This document shows positions 51,683 through 62,485 of a stretch of DNA of 64,000 nt, piece by piece. Each line of letters begins with the position of its first letter. The stretch's first letter is position 1. The translations under genes were made by a program, and so were the position numbers. The DNA comes from Paraburkholderia domus (lineage in GTDB: Bacteria; Pseudomonadota; Gammaproteobacteria; Burkholderiales; Burkholderiaceae). The stretch is from assembly GCF_905220705.1 (NCBI RefSeq), contig NZ_CAJNAT010000030.1:22895-86894 (forward strand), written 5' to 3'. A model generated the notes under the pieces. That model did not search any database and had not been told where the DNA came from. It was given only the letters and a program-made list of their open reading frames with translations.

Positions 51683-52576
51683 TCAATCGAGAAACTCCGT
51701 CGCCCGCTTGCGCAGCACCGCGCCGAAATCGTCGAGCCAGCCGATCGACAAGCGCCAGCTCTGCCAGTACAGATCGATATCGATATGCTTGCCGGGCGCC
51801 ATATCCACCAGCTCGCCGCTGGCCAGATACGGCGCGATCATCCGTTCGGGGCACATGCCCCAGCCAAGCCCGGTCACGCAGGCGCGCAAAAAACCGGCGA
51901 CGTGCGGAATCCAATGCAACGGCGGATCCAGATCCGCTCGCGTAATGCGGCGCATGAAGCGCTTCTGCAACTGATCCTTCGGATTGAAATCGACGCACGG
52001 CGCGCGCTGCAGCGACTCGCGCGTGACGCCATCGGCAAAATGGCGCTCCCGAAACGCCGGCGTGCATACCGCCAGATACCGCATCCGCCCGAGACGCGTC
52101 GAGCGGCAACCTTGCACCGGCTCCGCTTGCGTGGTGACCGCGCCTTGCACGCTACCGTCGCGAATCCGCTGTGCGGTGTGATCCTGATCGTCTATCACGA
52201 GATCGAGCAACATCTCCCGTTCCACGCAGAACTGCGCTACCGCGTCGATAAACCAGGTCCCTACGCTGTCGTCGTTGACGGCCACGCGCAACGCCGGCCA
52301 CGGTTCGACCAGCGCGCCGGGCAGCGCCGGCAGGCGGCCAGTCAGCTCCGCTTCCAGTAACTGCACGCGTTCGGTATGGCGGCACAACAGCGCGCCCGAA
52401 GTGGTCGCGACACATGGCTGGCCGCGCTTCACGAGCACGCTGCCCACCCGCTCCTCCAGCAGTTTGACCCGCTGGGAGACGGCTGAGGGCGTCACATTCA
52501 GTTCGTTGGCCGCACGGTCGAACGAGCCATGCCGCACCACGGCGGCCAGCGCGTCCAGCAAGGCATAGTCGAGCAT
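51683..52576 (-). CDS. argP: LysR-type regulator ArgP
   Basis: A 297-residue LysR protein from ATG 52576 (MLDYALLDALAAVVRHGSFD), six bases after AAGGA. The helix-turn-helix RAANELNVTPSAVSQRVKLL and the ligand domain (VGTWFIDAVAQFCVEREMLL, DLVIDDQDHTAQRIRDGSVQ, GAVTTQAEPVQGCRSTRLGR) match ArgP/IciA/LysG. In the family, ArgP senses lysine/arginine and activates the divergent exporter gene, exactly the layout here (97 bp between starts). Confidence 0.93.
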   Translation of the reverse strand: MLDYALLDALAAVVRHGSFDRAANELNVTPSAVSQRVKLLEERVGSVLVKRGQPCVATTSGALLCRHTERVQLLEAELTGRLPALPGALVEPWPALRVAVNDDSVGTWFIDAVAQFCVEREMLLDLVIDDQDHTAQRIRDGSVQGAVTTQAEPVQGCRSTRLGRMRYLAVCTPAFRERHFADGVTRESLQRAPCVDFNPKDQLQKRFMRRITRADLDPPLHWIPHVAGFLRACVTGLGWGMCPERMIAPYLASGELVDMAPGKHIDIDLYWQSWRLSIGWLDDFGAVLRKRATEFLD

Positions 52577-52673
52577 TAGCATTCCTTAATCGGCATTAAG
52601 TAAATTAGCTTCTCTTATGAGAAGCAAAACCGCAGACTAGCCTCGTTCGCTTCCCCCGTCTACTGGATCGATT

Positions 52674-53309
52674 ATGAATTGGCTGTCTTTTTCCCACGGT
52701 GCCGCCCTGTGCGCGTCGCTGATCGTGACGATCGGCGCACAAAACGCCTTCGTGCTCCGTCAGGGCATCATGCGCTCGCACGTCGGCAAAATCGTCGCGC
52801 TGTGCGCGCTGTCGGACTTCATCCTGATCGGCGCGGGTGTCGGTGGCGCGTCGGTCCTGGTGGAACGCTATCCGGTGTTCGTCCACGCCATGCTGTATGT
52901 GGGGCTCGCCTATCTGGCGTGGTTCGGCATCAACGCGCTGCGCCGTGCGGTGCGACCGAGCCATGCGGTGCTGGATGCCAATGCGAGCGGTGCGGCGCCG
53001 GGCACGAGTGCGGCACCTGTGCAACGCGCGATGCCGATCATCCTGATGACGTTGGCCTTCACATGGCTCAATCCGCACGTGTATCTCGACACCTTCCTGC
53101 TGATCGGCACGGCGGGTGCGCGCGAACCGGCCGGCGCGCGGGTGGCGTTCGCGCTCGGCGCGATGGCGGTGAGCGGGGTCTGGTTTATCGGTCTGGGTTA
53201 CGGCGCGCGTGCGTTGGCGCCGCTGTTTCGCCGGGCGACGGCATGGAGAGTGCTGGATGGCGCGATCGGCAGCATGGTGTTGCTGCTGGCGGTAACGCAG
53301 TTGCGGTAG
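52674..53309 (+). CDS. argO: LysE/ArgO-family basic amino acid exporter
   Basis: A 211-residue membrane protein starting MNWLSFSHGAALCASLIVTI with IGAQNAFVLRQGIMRSHVGK, the signature of LysE/ArgO, and TLAFTWLNPHVYLDTFLLIG, the conserved Asn-Pro helix. Six hydrophobic segments fit the family. It exports arginine or lysine surplus under control of the divergent ArgP. It ends before a hairpin shared with glmS. Confidence 0.93.
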   Translation: MNWLSFSHGAALCASLIVTIGAQNAFVLRQGIMRSHVGKIVALCALSDFILIGAGVGGASVLVERYPVFVHAMLYVGLAYLAWFGINALRRAVRPSHAVLDANASGAAPGTSAAPVQRAMPIILMTLAFTWLNPHVYLDTFLLIGTAGAREPAGARVAFALGAMAVSGVWFIGLGYGARALAPLFRRATAWRVLDGAIGSMVLLLAVTQLR

Positions 53310-53329
53310 GCGCCGGCAAACGCCTTGCG

Positions 53330-53362
53330 TCTGTGCTGATTGGGCGCCCAACCAGCACAGAC
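53330..53362. terminator. Bidirectional hairpin between convergent argO and glmS
   Basis: A near-perfect inverted repeat with arms GTCTGTGCTG and CAGCACAGAC around a GGGCGCCC core lies between the two stop codons (53309 and 53373). Such a structure would end transcripts from both sides. There is no long T-run on either flank. Confidence 0.6.
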
Positions 53363-53372
53363 GTCTCAAGCT

Positions 53373-55190
<1,818 letters not shown>

Positions 55191-55253
55191 AAATTCGTTT
55201 TCCTACGCAAAGTTGAATTGGATGACGTGAACTGTACCGGGGCGTGACGCCAC

Positions 55254-56276
55254 TCAGGCGAAACCAGCCGGATTCGTCGACTGCCAGCGCCAGTGGTCCG
55301 CGCACATGCGCTCGATGCCGTATTGCGCCCGCCAGCCAAGCATCTTGTCGGCTGCGGCCGGATCGGCAAAGCACGACGCCACGTCGCCCGGACGCCGCGC
55401 CACGATTTCATAAGGCACTTGCTTGCCGGACGCCTTTTCAAACGAGCGCACCACGTCAAGCACGCTATAGCCCTGGCCGGTACCGAGATTGACGACAAAG
55501 CTCGCATCGCGCTTGACCAGCGCGTCCAGTGCGGCCAGGTGTCCGCGCGCCAGATCGACCACATGAATGTAGTCGCGCACGCCAGTACCGTCCGGCGTGT
55601 CGTAGTCGCCGCCGAATACGCGCAACTTCTCGAGCTTGCCGACCGCGACTTGTGCGACATACGGCATCAGGTTGTTGGGGATGCCGCCGGGGTCCTCGCC
55701 GATCAGCCCGCTCTCGTGCGCGCCGACCGGGTTGAAATAACGCAGCGTGGCAATCCGCCAGGCTGGATCCGATACTTCCAGATCGCGCAATACCTGTTCG
55801 GCGATCAGCTTCGATTGGCCGTATGGGTTCGTGGCGGACAGCGGAAACGATTCGTCGATGGGCGAAGTCTTCGGCACGCCGTAGACCGTGGCCGACGAAC
55901 TGAACACGAATTGCTTCACATTGCGCGCGCGCATGACCGCAAGCAGCGTCAACAGGCTGCCGATGTTGTTATCGTAATACTCGATAGGCTTGGCGACGGA
56001 CTCACCCACCGCCTTCAGGGCGGCGAAGTGAATCGCCCCGGTAATCGGGTGAGCGTCGAAAATGCGTTGCAATGCCGCTTCGTCGCGCGAATCGGTTTCG
56101 TAGAACGCCACCTGTTTGCCGGTGATCTGCTCAACGCGTTTGAGCGACTCGCGGTTACTGTTGACGAGATTGTCGACCACGACCACGTCGTAACCGCCGT
56201 TCGACAATTCCACGCAAGTATGCGAGCCGATAAAGCCGGCGCCGCCCGTTACCAGAATCGTGCCCTTCGAGAGCAT
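55254..56276 (-). CDS. galE: UDP-glucose/UDP-GlcNAc 4-epimerase
   Basis: A 340-residue SDR enzyme. It has GGAGFIGSHTCVELSNGGYD (NAD-binding G-x-x-G-x-x-G), the catalytic serine/tyrosine pattern FSSSATVYG and NPYGQSKLIAEQ (Y-x-x-x-K), and RYFNPVGAHESGLIGEDPGG. It interconverts UDP-Glc/UDP-Gal or UDP-GlcNAc/UDP-GalNAc. In this pel cluster the GalNAc reaction makes most sense, because Pel contains N-acetylgalactosamine. It lies 63 bp before glmS and downstream of two GH114 genes. Confidence 0.95.
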   Translation of the reverse strand: MLSKGTILVTGGAGFIGSHTCVELSNGGYDVVVVDNLVNSNRESLKRVEQITGKQVAFYETDSRDEAALQRIFDAHPITGAIHFAALKAVGESVAKPIEYYDNNIGSLLTLLAVMRARNVKQFVFSSSATVYGVPKTSPIDESFPLSATNPYGQSKLIAEQVLRDLEVSDPAWRIATLRYFNPVGAHESGLIGEDPGGIPNNLMPYVAQVAVGKLEKLRVFGGDYDTPDGTGVRDYIHVVDLARGHLAALDALVKRDASFVVNLGTGQGYSVLDVVRSFEKASGKQVPYEIVARRPGDVASCFADPAAADKMLGWRAQYGIERMCADHWRWQSTNPAGFA

Positions 56277-56358
56277 ACATTTCCCCTTTTTATTGACTAA
56301 GCCAACCGCAACGTTCGATCAACGCCGCCCGGTTGCCCGTTGAAATAGCAATATCCGT

Positions 56359-57261
56359 TCAATCGGACGGGCTGGCCGGACCGACGCCAACCGTGGCGAG
56401 GCCGCCGTCGGTGACATAAGGCACGAGACCCGCCTCGCTAATGCGCGCGGCGGTGGCCGGCCCGCACGCATCGTCGGCGGGTGGGCAATAGTCGATGGCC
56501 AGCACCGGCAGCCGGTATTTTTCGCGAATGGTCGCCACCTGTATCAGCAGCCAGTCGCGATCGGCCTGCGGTACTTCCGTATAACGCTGCTTGCCGGCAT
56601 CCCAACCGCGATACAAGGATTCGAACGCGACTACATAGGCAAGATCGTGAACCTTCGGCAACACTTCGAACCCGCGGTTGAAGATCAACTTCGCCTTCGG
56701 ATAGCGCGCCTTGATCGCGCGAATGACGTTGACCAGCCCCGCCTCCTGCGCGGCTCGCGCGGCGTCGGTCTTAGCGATGAGCTGATACGAGTCGAGCGTG
56801 TCGAGGAAGAAGCCGCGGTAGCCTCTTTTCCATAATGGCGCGATCACCTTGTCGACAAAAAATGCCGGCCAGCCCGGCGCGGTCTGGTCCACTACCTTGG
56901 ATGCCCACGCCGCGTTCTCGCCCGACAGCCACGCGCTCGGCATCGCGCTGAAATACGACCGGTGCGCGTTCACTTCACCGACGCTCACATACGCGAACCA
57001 TGCCGGATGTGTTTTGGCATGGGCGCGCGGGTCGAACTTCGCATCGGGCTCGACCACCACGACATCGAAAGCGGAGAGTTGCTCCACAGGCGGGTTCGCA
57101 CCGTAAAACAGCGCAACAGACGGCCCCGCAGGCGTGCCGGCCGCGGCCTGCGCGTGCGCCACCGAAGCCAGCGCGCCGACCGCGACCACGCGCGCGAGTC
57201 TGCTGAAGAGGCGCAGCATCGCGCGCAATGAAAACTGTCGGTGGTGATCTTGCTCAGCCAA
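56359..57261 (-). CDS. GH114-family endo-alpha-1,4-polygalactosaminidase-like protein
   Basis: A 300-residue secreted protein. A signal peptide (MLRLFSRLARVVAVGALASV, ending AHAQA) appears from Met 15; the annotated start is TTG 57261, and ATG 57219 is equally possible. The body is a GH114 (beta/alpha)8 barrel like the hydrolase part of PelA: YVSVGEVNAHRSYFSAMPSA, GFFLDTLDSYQLIAKTDAA, LIFNRGFEVLPKVHDLAYVV, AFESLYRGWD. FFLDTLDS and FES carry likely catalytic Asp/Glu. It would trim or cut Pel or a related polygalactosamine in the periplasm. The deacetylase part of PelA is absent. Confidence 0.85.
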   Translation of the reverse strand: MAEQDHHRQFSLRAMLRLFSRLARVVAVGALASVAHAQAAAGTPAGPSVALFYGANPPVEQLSAFDVVVVEPDAKFDPRAHAKTHPAWFAYVSVGEVNAHRSYFSAMPSAWLSGENAAWASKVVDQTAPGWPAFFVDKVIAPLWKRGYRGFFLDTLDSYQLIAKTDAARAAQEAGLVNVIRAIKARYPKAKLIFNRGFEVLPKVHDLAYVVAFESLYRGWDAGKQRYTEVPQADRDWLLIQVATIREKYRLPVLAIDYCPPADDACGPATAARISEAGLVPYVTDGGLATVGVGPASPSD

Positions 57262-57317
57262 AACCGGATCCTTTTATACGTTGTTCAGGCGACGCCGCCC
57301 GCGTCGGCTTGCTATGT

Positions 57318-58424
57318 CTAACTGCCCGAAGGCAAGAACGGCCACCAGCAGATGCTGCTCAGCGACGCCGTCGCGATCGACGGACTGAACCCCGCCTGTT
57401 GCGAGCTGGTCCATGCACTTTGTGCCGCCGACGACGCCGTACACGACGACGCGTAGTCGAGCGTGCCGACAAAGAAATTGCTACGCCCCAAGTTCTGTTC
57501 GGTGCTTTGCCATGCCTGCAACTGCTGCACCACGGAGGCGCTCACCGCCGGCAAATAGACCTGCTCCGATAACACGCCGTCAATCAGCCACGGGAACGAG
57601 ACGCCGCCCGTCGTCCCCCCGATCGCCTGCACGGGCGCAGCATTCGGCACGAATGCCAGGTTCGGAAACTTGTCGCGCAGTTGCTTGACGAGATCGAGGC
57701 CGCCTTGCGCGCAGGCTGCATCACACGGACCGGCTGACGCGTTGGCGCCATGTCCGACAATTTCGAAGTTATCCAGCATGAATCCGTCCGCACCGGTTGC
57801 CGCGAGACGCGGTGCGACGTAGTTCACGATCAGATTCTGATAGTCGGCGTTAGCGGGATTCATCCAGTACTCCTGGAATCCCGAATATTTGCCGAGTTGC
57901 GCCGCCGTATTCGCGCCACACGACACGAAGCCGGACGGCACGGTGTTCCAGTAGGTCCGCGCCTTCTCGCAGGCGCCGAAATTCAGATAGCTCAGCACTT
58001 TCGCGCCATTCGCCTTCAATACCGCGATCTGCGCCGCAGAGAAGGCCGGCGTGCCGTTGCCCGGATCCGCATCGATGATGATCAGCTTGAACGTGGCCGC
58101 GACCTGGGCGATGTCGATCGCGCTGGCGCTGCCGTAGTACGCGACCCACACCGGGGAAGCGGGCAACGCCCGCGCCGCCGAGATCACCGGCGCCGGGCTC
58201 ACCGTCTTCGTACCGCCGGTCGGATTCGAAGCATTCGACGAGTTAGTCGCGGTGCCGCTCGAGCCGCTGGAACCGCCTCCGCCGCCACACGCTGTCATCA
58301 GGGCGGTGGCTGCGATGAGACCCGCCGCGCCTATCCATCGCGCGGCCTGTCCGGCCCAGGAGGACGTTGCGGCAAGACGCGGGCGGGCGGCCCGCTGAAG
58401 CGGGACGAGGTTGTTCTGATGCAT
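57318..58424 (-). CDS. GH114-like lipoprotein
   Basis: A 368-residue protein with an N-terminal signal segment and lipobox LMTAC (cysteine about residue 46) followed by a Gly/Ser-rich linker. The C-terminal 270 residues form a second GH114-type barrel: VWVAYYGSASAIDIAQVAAT, FKLIIIDADPGNGTPAFSAA, KVLSYLNFGACEKARTYWNT, GFMLDNFEIVGH, LSEQVYLPAV. GFMLDNFE holds the presumed catalytic Asp. It is thus probably a membrane-anchored Pel hydrolase or binding protein, different in sequence from the neighbour. It starts 22 bp after pelG. Confidence 0.82.
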   Translation of the reverse strand: MHQNNLVPLQRAARPRLAATSSWAGQAARWIGAAGLIAATALMTACGGGGGSSGSSGTATNSSNASNPTGGTKTVSPAPVISAARALPASPVWVAYYGSASAIDIAQVAATFKLIIIDADPGNGTPAFSAAQIAVLKANGAKVLSYLNFGACEKARTYWNTVPSGFVSCGANTAAQLGKYSGFQEYWMNPANADYQNLIVNYVAPRLAATGADGFMLDNFEIVGHGANASAGPCDAACAQGGLDLVKQLRDKFPNLAFVPNAAPVQAIGGTTGGVSFPWLIDGVLSEQVYLPAVSASVVQQLQAWQSTEQNLGRSNFFVGTLDYASSCTASSAAQSAWTSSQQAGFSPSIATASLSSICWWPFLPSGS

Positions 58425-58446
58425 GGTGGAATCCGGAGTCGAAAGG

Positions 58447-59820
58447 TCAACTCCGCAACATATACGTTTCGTATTCCAAAGACATGAATTTTCTGTCGAG
58501 CACCTTCACGGATGCCACCACCACGACGAGGAGTGCCAGCGCAAAACCGTACCCGTAGAAATCCGGACCGAGCTTGAGCGTAATGCCGGTGAACAGCCCG
58601 TTCAGCACCACAAACGCGCCCGTGAGCCGCAGCACCATGCGCCGCCCGTCCAGATAGAAGAACACATTGAGCAGGCCCAGCAGCAACACCTGCAGACTCG
58701 CCGACACCACGTCCACGACGAGCAACGGCAGATACAGCGGGGAAATGCCGAGTGAACCCAGCACGCGCTCGCCAAAGGCGATGATCAGCAACAGCACGAC
58801 CGTCTGTACCTTGATGATTTCGAACAGGCCGGAGCGCACACTGCCCACCATCATGTCGCGCATTTCATTGATGTGGCGCAGCGTCGCGCCGCTGCGCACC
58901 GCGTCGTAGAACGCGTCGTAATACTCGACGAAATCCGCCTCGATACGCACGAGAAAGGTCGCCATGCCCGGCATCACGCAAACGTAGGCGATAAAGATTG
59001 GAATATCGTAAATGACCGATGCATGCAGTGGCCCGATGACCTTGCTGCCCGTGCCCGGCGCATACCAGAACATGAACTTGTCGAGCCACACGCCGATATT
59101 GAAAAGCAGCCCAACGAGCGCGAGGCTCGGATAGGCGAAGCGCCGCTCGAACACTTCGAACGAAATGAAACGCTCGCTGCGGTAGTTGCGATAGATCAGC
59201 CCGGACAACCCGGCAAGCAGCACGATATGCCCCGCGACAAAGCCACCCAGCAATCCCACGAGCCCATAGCCGTTCAACGCGAGCGCGAAGCACACCACGC
59301 ACGCATAGCCGACGAAGAACACGAACAGGATCTGCCGGTACTGCTTGACGCTCGACAGGAAGATCACCGCGATCCAGATGTTGCTGACCACCACAAAGCC
59401 CGTGATCATCAACAAACGATAGATCAGCGGTTCGCTGCGAAAGCCCACCAGCATCGCGATCACCGCCACCACGCTTGCCAGCACCGACGACACCAGCACC
59501 ACGCCGTTGTAGTTCGACAGCACAAGGTCGTCACGCTTTTCGAACAGCCGGTCCGAAATGAAACGCGTGAACGAGAGTTGCAGCGGTCCGGTCAGGATAA
59601 GGCTGAGCGCGATCAGATAGGTGACCGACACCTGGAACTGGACGATCGCAAAGGTCGGTATCACCGACGTGAGGCTGATCAACCCGATGATCAGAATGCC
59701 GAAGATCGACAGAATCAGCGGTCCTGAGCTGATCAAGCCGGCATACGCGTAAGCACGCGCGACGCCCACCAGCGTCTCGCGACGCATGATCTTGCGTAAT
59801 TCGAAGCCGATACCCGCCAT
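58447..59820 (-). CDS. pelG: PelG, Pel exopolysaccharide inner-membrane transporter
   Basis: A 457-residue membrane protein beginning MAGIGFELRKIMRRETLVGV, the PelG N-terminus, with about 12 helices and GPLQLSFTRFISDRLFEKRD, FMFWYAPGTGSKVIGPLHAS. PelG belongs to the polysaccharide transporter (Wzx/MATE-like) superfamily and is thought to work with PelD and PelE and the cytosolic PelF in moving Pel across the inner membrane. Its start overlaps the pelF stop (TGATG), so translation is coupled. Confidence 0.95.
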   Translation of the reverse strand: MAGIGFELRKIMRRETLVGVARAYAYAGLISSGPLILSIFGILIIGLISLTSVIPTFAIVQFQVSVTYLIALSLILTGPLQLSFTRFISDRLFEKRDDLVLSNYNGVVLVSSVLASVVAVIAMLVGFRSEPLIYRLLMITGFVVVSNIWIAVIFLSSVKQYRQILFVFFVGYACVVCFALALNGYGLVGLLGGFVAGHIVLLAGLSGLIYRNYRSERFISFEVFERRFAYPSLALVGLLFNIGVWLDKFMFWYAPGTGSKVIGPLHASVIYDIPIFIAYVCVMPGMATFLVRIEADFVEYYDAFYDAVRSGATLRHINEMRDMMVGSVRSGLFEIIKVQTVVLLLIIAFGERVLGSLGISPLYLPLLVVDVVSASLQVLLLGLLNVFFYLDGRRMVLRLTGAFVVLNGLFTGITLKLGPDFYGYGFALALLVVVVASVKVLDRKFMSLEYETYMLRS

Positions 59821-61478
59821 CAGCGTGTCTCCTGCGGCTGAACGGGCTGCGCTGCACGCGCCTGAGGTTTTGCCCCGCCCGGTTGAGTGCCATGGTCCAT
59901 CGGGCAGCGAGCCGCGCCGGCGCCCTGCTCATTGCGTTCGCGATCCGGCATCGCGGCCAGCCGGTCATACAGCGTGCGATAACTGTCGATCATCTGCGTC
60001 TTCGTGTAATAGCGGCGTACGCGCGCGAGGCCGGCCTGCTGCGCGGCCAGCCAGCGTGCATCGTCAGCCAGCAGTGCCAGCACAGCCTGGGCAAACGCCG
60101 CCGGATCCGCGAGCTGGACCACCATGCCGGCTGAGCCGAGCGCGCGATCTTCCTCATCCGCCCCTTCGATCATTTGACGACACGCACCCACATCCGTCGT
60201 AATGGCCGGCACGCCCGCGGCGAAGCCCTCCAGCACCACCAGCGGCAACGCCTCGCTGATCGACGTCAGCGCGATCACGTCGACTTGCGGCAGCATCTCG
60301 TCGATGCGCTGGAAGCCGAGGAATTTCACATTCCGGCTGAGTCCGAGGCTCTCCACGAGTGCGCGGCATTCGAGCGCGTAGGCCGGGTCCTCTTCTTCCG
60401 GTCCGATGATCCAGCCTTCGAGATCCTGCAACGTGCGCGATGCGATGAAGATCGACCGGATGAAGGTCTTGATGTCCTTGATCGGCACCACGCGACCGAT
60501 CAGCGCCACCACACGATGTGAACGCGGTTTGCGGCGCTCCACCAGTGGCGCCAGTCCGTCGACGTCGATACCGTTCGGTATGCACTGTGTGCGCTCGGCG
60601 CGCGCGCCGTCCGCGATCTGCCGCTGACGGTTCGTTTCGTACAGCGCGACAATGTCATCCGCGGCATCGTAGGCGAGCTTGCCGATCGCTTCGAAGAAAC
60701 GCACCCACAGTTCGCGGAAATAGCTGACGCGCGAAATATCGCGCTCGAATACGCCGCGGTTATCGCGAATCCACTGGCTTTGCAGCAAGTCGATCTTGCG
60801 TTCTTTCGTATAGATGCCGTGCTCGGAAATGAGCAACGGGCGGCCGGTGCGGTAGTGCATCAGCGCACCGAGAAACCCGCCATAGCCGGTCGATACCGTG
60901 TGATAGATCCGCGCGGGCAACAAGGTTTCGGCGACGCGGGCCAGTTGCCACAACGGCTTATGCATGATCCGCACGGTCCAGAAATAGTCCGTGAACGAAG
61001 GATCGGTGCAGTACTTCTGATACTGATCGACGATCGTGTCCCACGCAGCGCGGCTCGACAGAAACTGCGCTTCGTTCAGCGCGCCGTCTTTCCCGAGCAT
61101 CGGAATCATGTCTGCCATCATTGCGCCTGCGTCCAGGCCGTTGCGCGGATCGCGCAGCGCGTCATGCAGCTGCTGCGAACGGGCAAATGCAGCGGCATCG
61201 CCCTGGATGGCACGCGGCTGCGGAAAATCGGCTGGGCCCTGCTCGTACAGGTAGTGCGTTTCGATATGCACGACGTTGTCGGGCAACACGTAGGCGGCGC
61301 CGTTGTAATCCTGTTCGCGGCTGCCGATGAAGACAATCGCGAAACGCGTCGCCGGATACGCCTTGATCATTTCATTGACCCAGCTCGACACGCCGCCGCG
61401 CACGAACGGGAACGTACCTTCCAGCAGAAGGCAGACATCGGCATCAGCGGCACGGCGGATCGGGAGTTCTTTCATCAT
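59820..61478 (-). CDS. pelF: PelF, Pel polymerase (GT4 glycosyltransferase)
   Basis: A 552-residue cytosolic glycosyltransferase from ATG 61478 (MMKELPIRRAADADVCLLLE), which overlaps the pelE stop as ATGA. PelF signatures are GTFPFVRGGVSSWVNEMIKA, HTVSTGYGGFLGALMHYRTG, ISEHGIYTKERKIDLLQSQW and the GT4 nucleotide site SEALPLVVLEGFAAGVPAIT (E-x7-E). It uses UDP-sugars (UDP-GalNAc/UDP-GlcNAc in the characterised system) to build the chain. The C-terminal Ala/Gln-rich tail is variable. A 39-codon upstream extension to 61595 lies in pelE and is not used. Confidence 0.95.
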   Translation of the reverse strand: MMKELPIRRAADADVCLLLEGTFPFVRGGVSSWVNEMIKAYPATRFAIVFIGSREQDYNGAAYVLPDNVVHIETHYLYEQGPADFPQPRAIQGDAAAFARSQQLHDALRDPRNGLDAGAMMADMIPMLGKDGALNEAQFLSSRAAWDTIVDQYQKYCTDPSFTDYFWTVRIMHKPLWQLARVAETLLPARIYHTVSTGYGGFLGALMHYRTGRPLLISEHGIYTKERKIDLLQSQWIRDNRGVFERDISRVSYFRELWVRFFEAIGKLAYDAADDIVALYETNRQRQIADGARAERTQCIPNGIDVDGLAPLVERRKPRSHRVVALIGRVVPIKDIKTFIRSIFIASRTLQDLEGWIIGPEEEDPAYALECRALVESLGLSRNVKFLGFQRIDEMLPQVDVIALTSISEALPLVVLEGFAAGVPAITTDVGACRQMIEGADEEDRALGSAGMVVQLADPAAFAQAVLALLADDARWLAAQQAGLARVRRYYTKTQMIDSYRTLYDRLAAMPDRERNEQGAGAARCPMDHGTQPGGAKPQARAAQPVQPQETR

Positions 61479-62485
61479 GACCAGTACTTCACAACCGGTT
61501 TGAGTGTGGGCAACGCGGCCGCATTGCCCAGTGACGCGAGAAGCTGCGACACGCGCGAATAATCGCCTCGCAGGAAGTCGGCTTCCGCCAGCCACGGAAC
61601 CAGCCGTTCACGCGGGAAGCCGAGTTCGAGGGCGCGCGAAATGTGACCTTGCGCGGCATCGGGCAGGCCGTTGGCCAACGCAAGGCGGCCGCGAATCAGC
61701 CACAGCGCCGCGTCGCCCGGATCCATTTCGAGCGCCGCCTGTGCGTAACGATCGGCCTGTTGCAGCGTGTGCCGGTAGACCTCACCCTGCACCAGGTTCT
61801 GATACACGAGCTCGAAATAGAGTTCGGCCAGCAAACGATTGAGCGCATGGCGCTCGGTATCGCCAGCGGTCGCTTCGAGTGCCTTACTGGTCTGGAAGAT
61901 CTTCTGCATGATCTCGTTTTCGGCATGATCCAACGTGCCGTATGCGATCAGGCGAATGTCTTCGAGCGGATCGGCGAGCAATTCGCGCAGCAAGGTGCCG
62001 GTGGTGCGGGTCGGCATCCGCTGAATCGCCACCAGGGCGGACAGGCGGTCGGTTGCCGAGACCTGCGTGTTGGCGAGGCGCGCCTGCAGCCGCGCGCCGC
62101 CGCCGTGCGAGACACGCGATACCAGATAAGTGACAAACTTCGGCCGCGGCACATCGGTGAGCTGATCGCTCTCAGTGCGGCCCGGAAAGAGCGCGGCCCA
62201 GACGCAACTGACCAGCACCACGAGGCCGCCGAACAGCGGCACAAACGTGCAGCCGACCCACAACAGCAGCAGCGACAGCGCACGCGGCTCGCGATAACGC
62301 GGTGGCAGCCACAGGCGGAACGCGACTGCTTCGGCGAGCCCGGCCAGCGACTGCAGCGCGAGAAAGCGCAGCAACGGATCGATCGCGCCGGCCGGTTGCA
62401 TCAGGCTCACGATCGCGAGGTATTGCACGATCACGGCCACCAGCGCCGCCAACGCGCTCACGATGAGGGAAAGGGTCTTAGACAT
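61475..62485 (-). CDS. pelE: PelE, inner-membrane TPR protein of the Pel complex
   Basis: A 336-residue protein. The first 105 residues hold two or three hydrophobic helices (SLIVSALAALVAVIVQYLAI; LLLLWVGCTFVPLFGGLVVL), then a soluble part with HEAT/TPR-like helices (LLAELYFELVYQNLVQGEVY, QADRYAQAALEMDPGDAALW, GRLALANGLPDAAQGHISRA). PelE joins PelD and PelG in the membrane and docks PelF. It overlaps pelD by 8 bp and pelF by 4 bp. Confidence 0.93.
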   Translation of the reverse strand: MSKTLSLIVSALAALVAVIVQYLAIVSLMQPAGAIDPLLRFLALQSLAGLAEAVAFRLWLPPRYREPRALSLLLLWVGCTFVPLFGGLVVLVSCVWAALFPGRTESDQLTDVPRPKFVTYLVSRVSHGGGARLQARLANTQVSATDRLSALVAIQRMPTRTTGTLLRELLADPLEDIRLIAYGTLDHAENEIMQKIFQTSKALEATAGDTERHALNRLLAELYFELVYQNLVQGEVYRHTLQQADRYAQAALEMDPGDAALWLIRGRLALANGLPDAAQGHISRALELGFPRERLVPWLAEADFLRGDYSRVSQLLASLGNAAALPTLKPVVKYWS

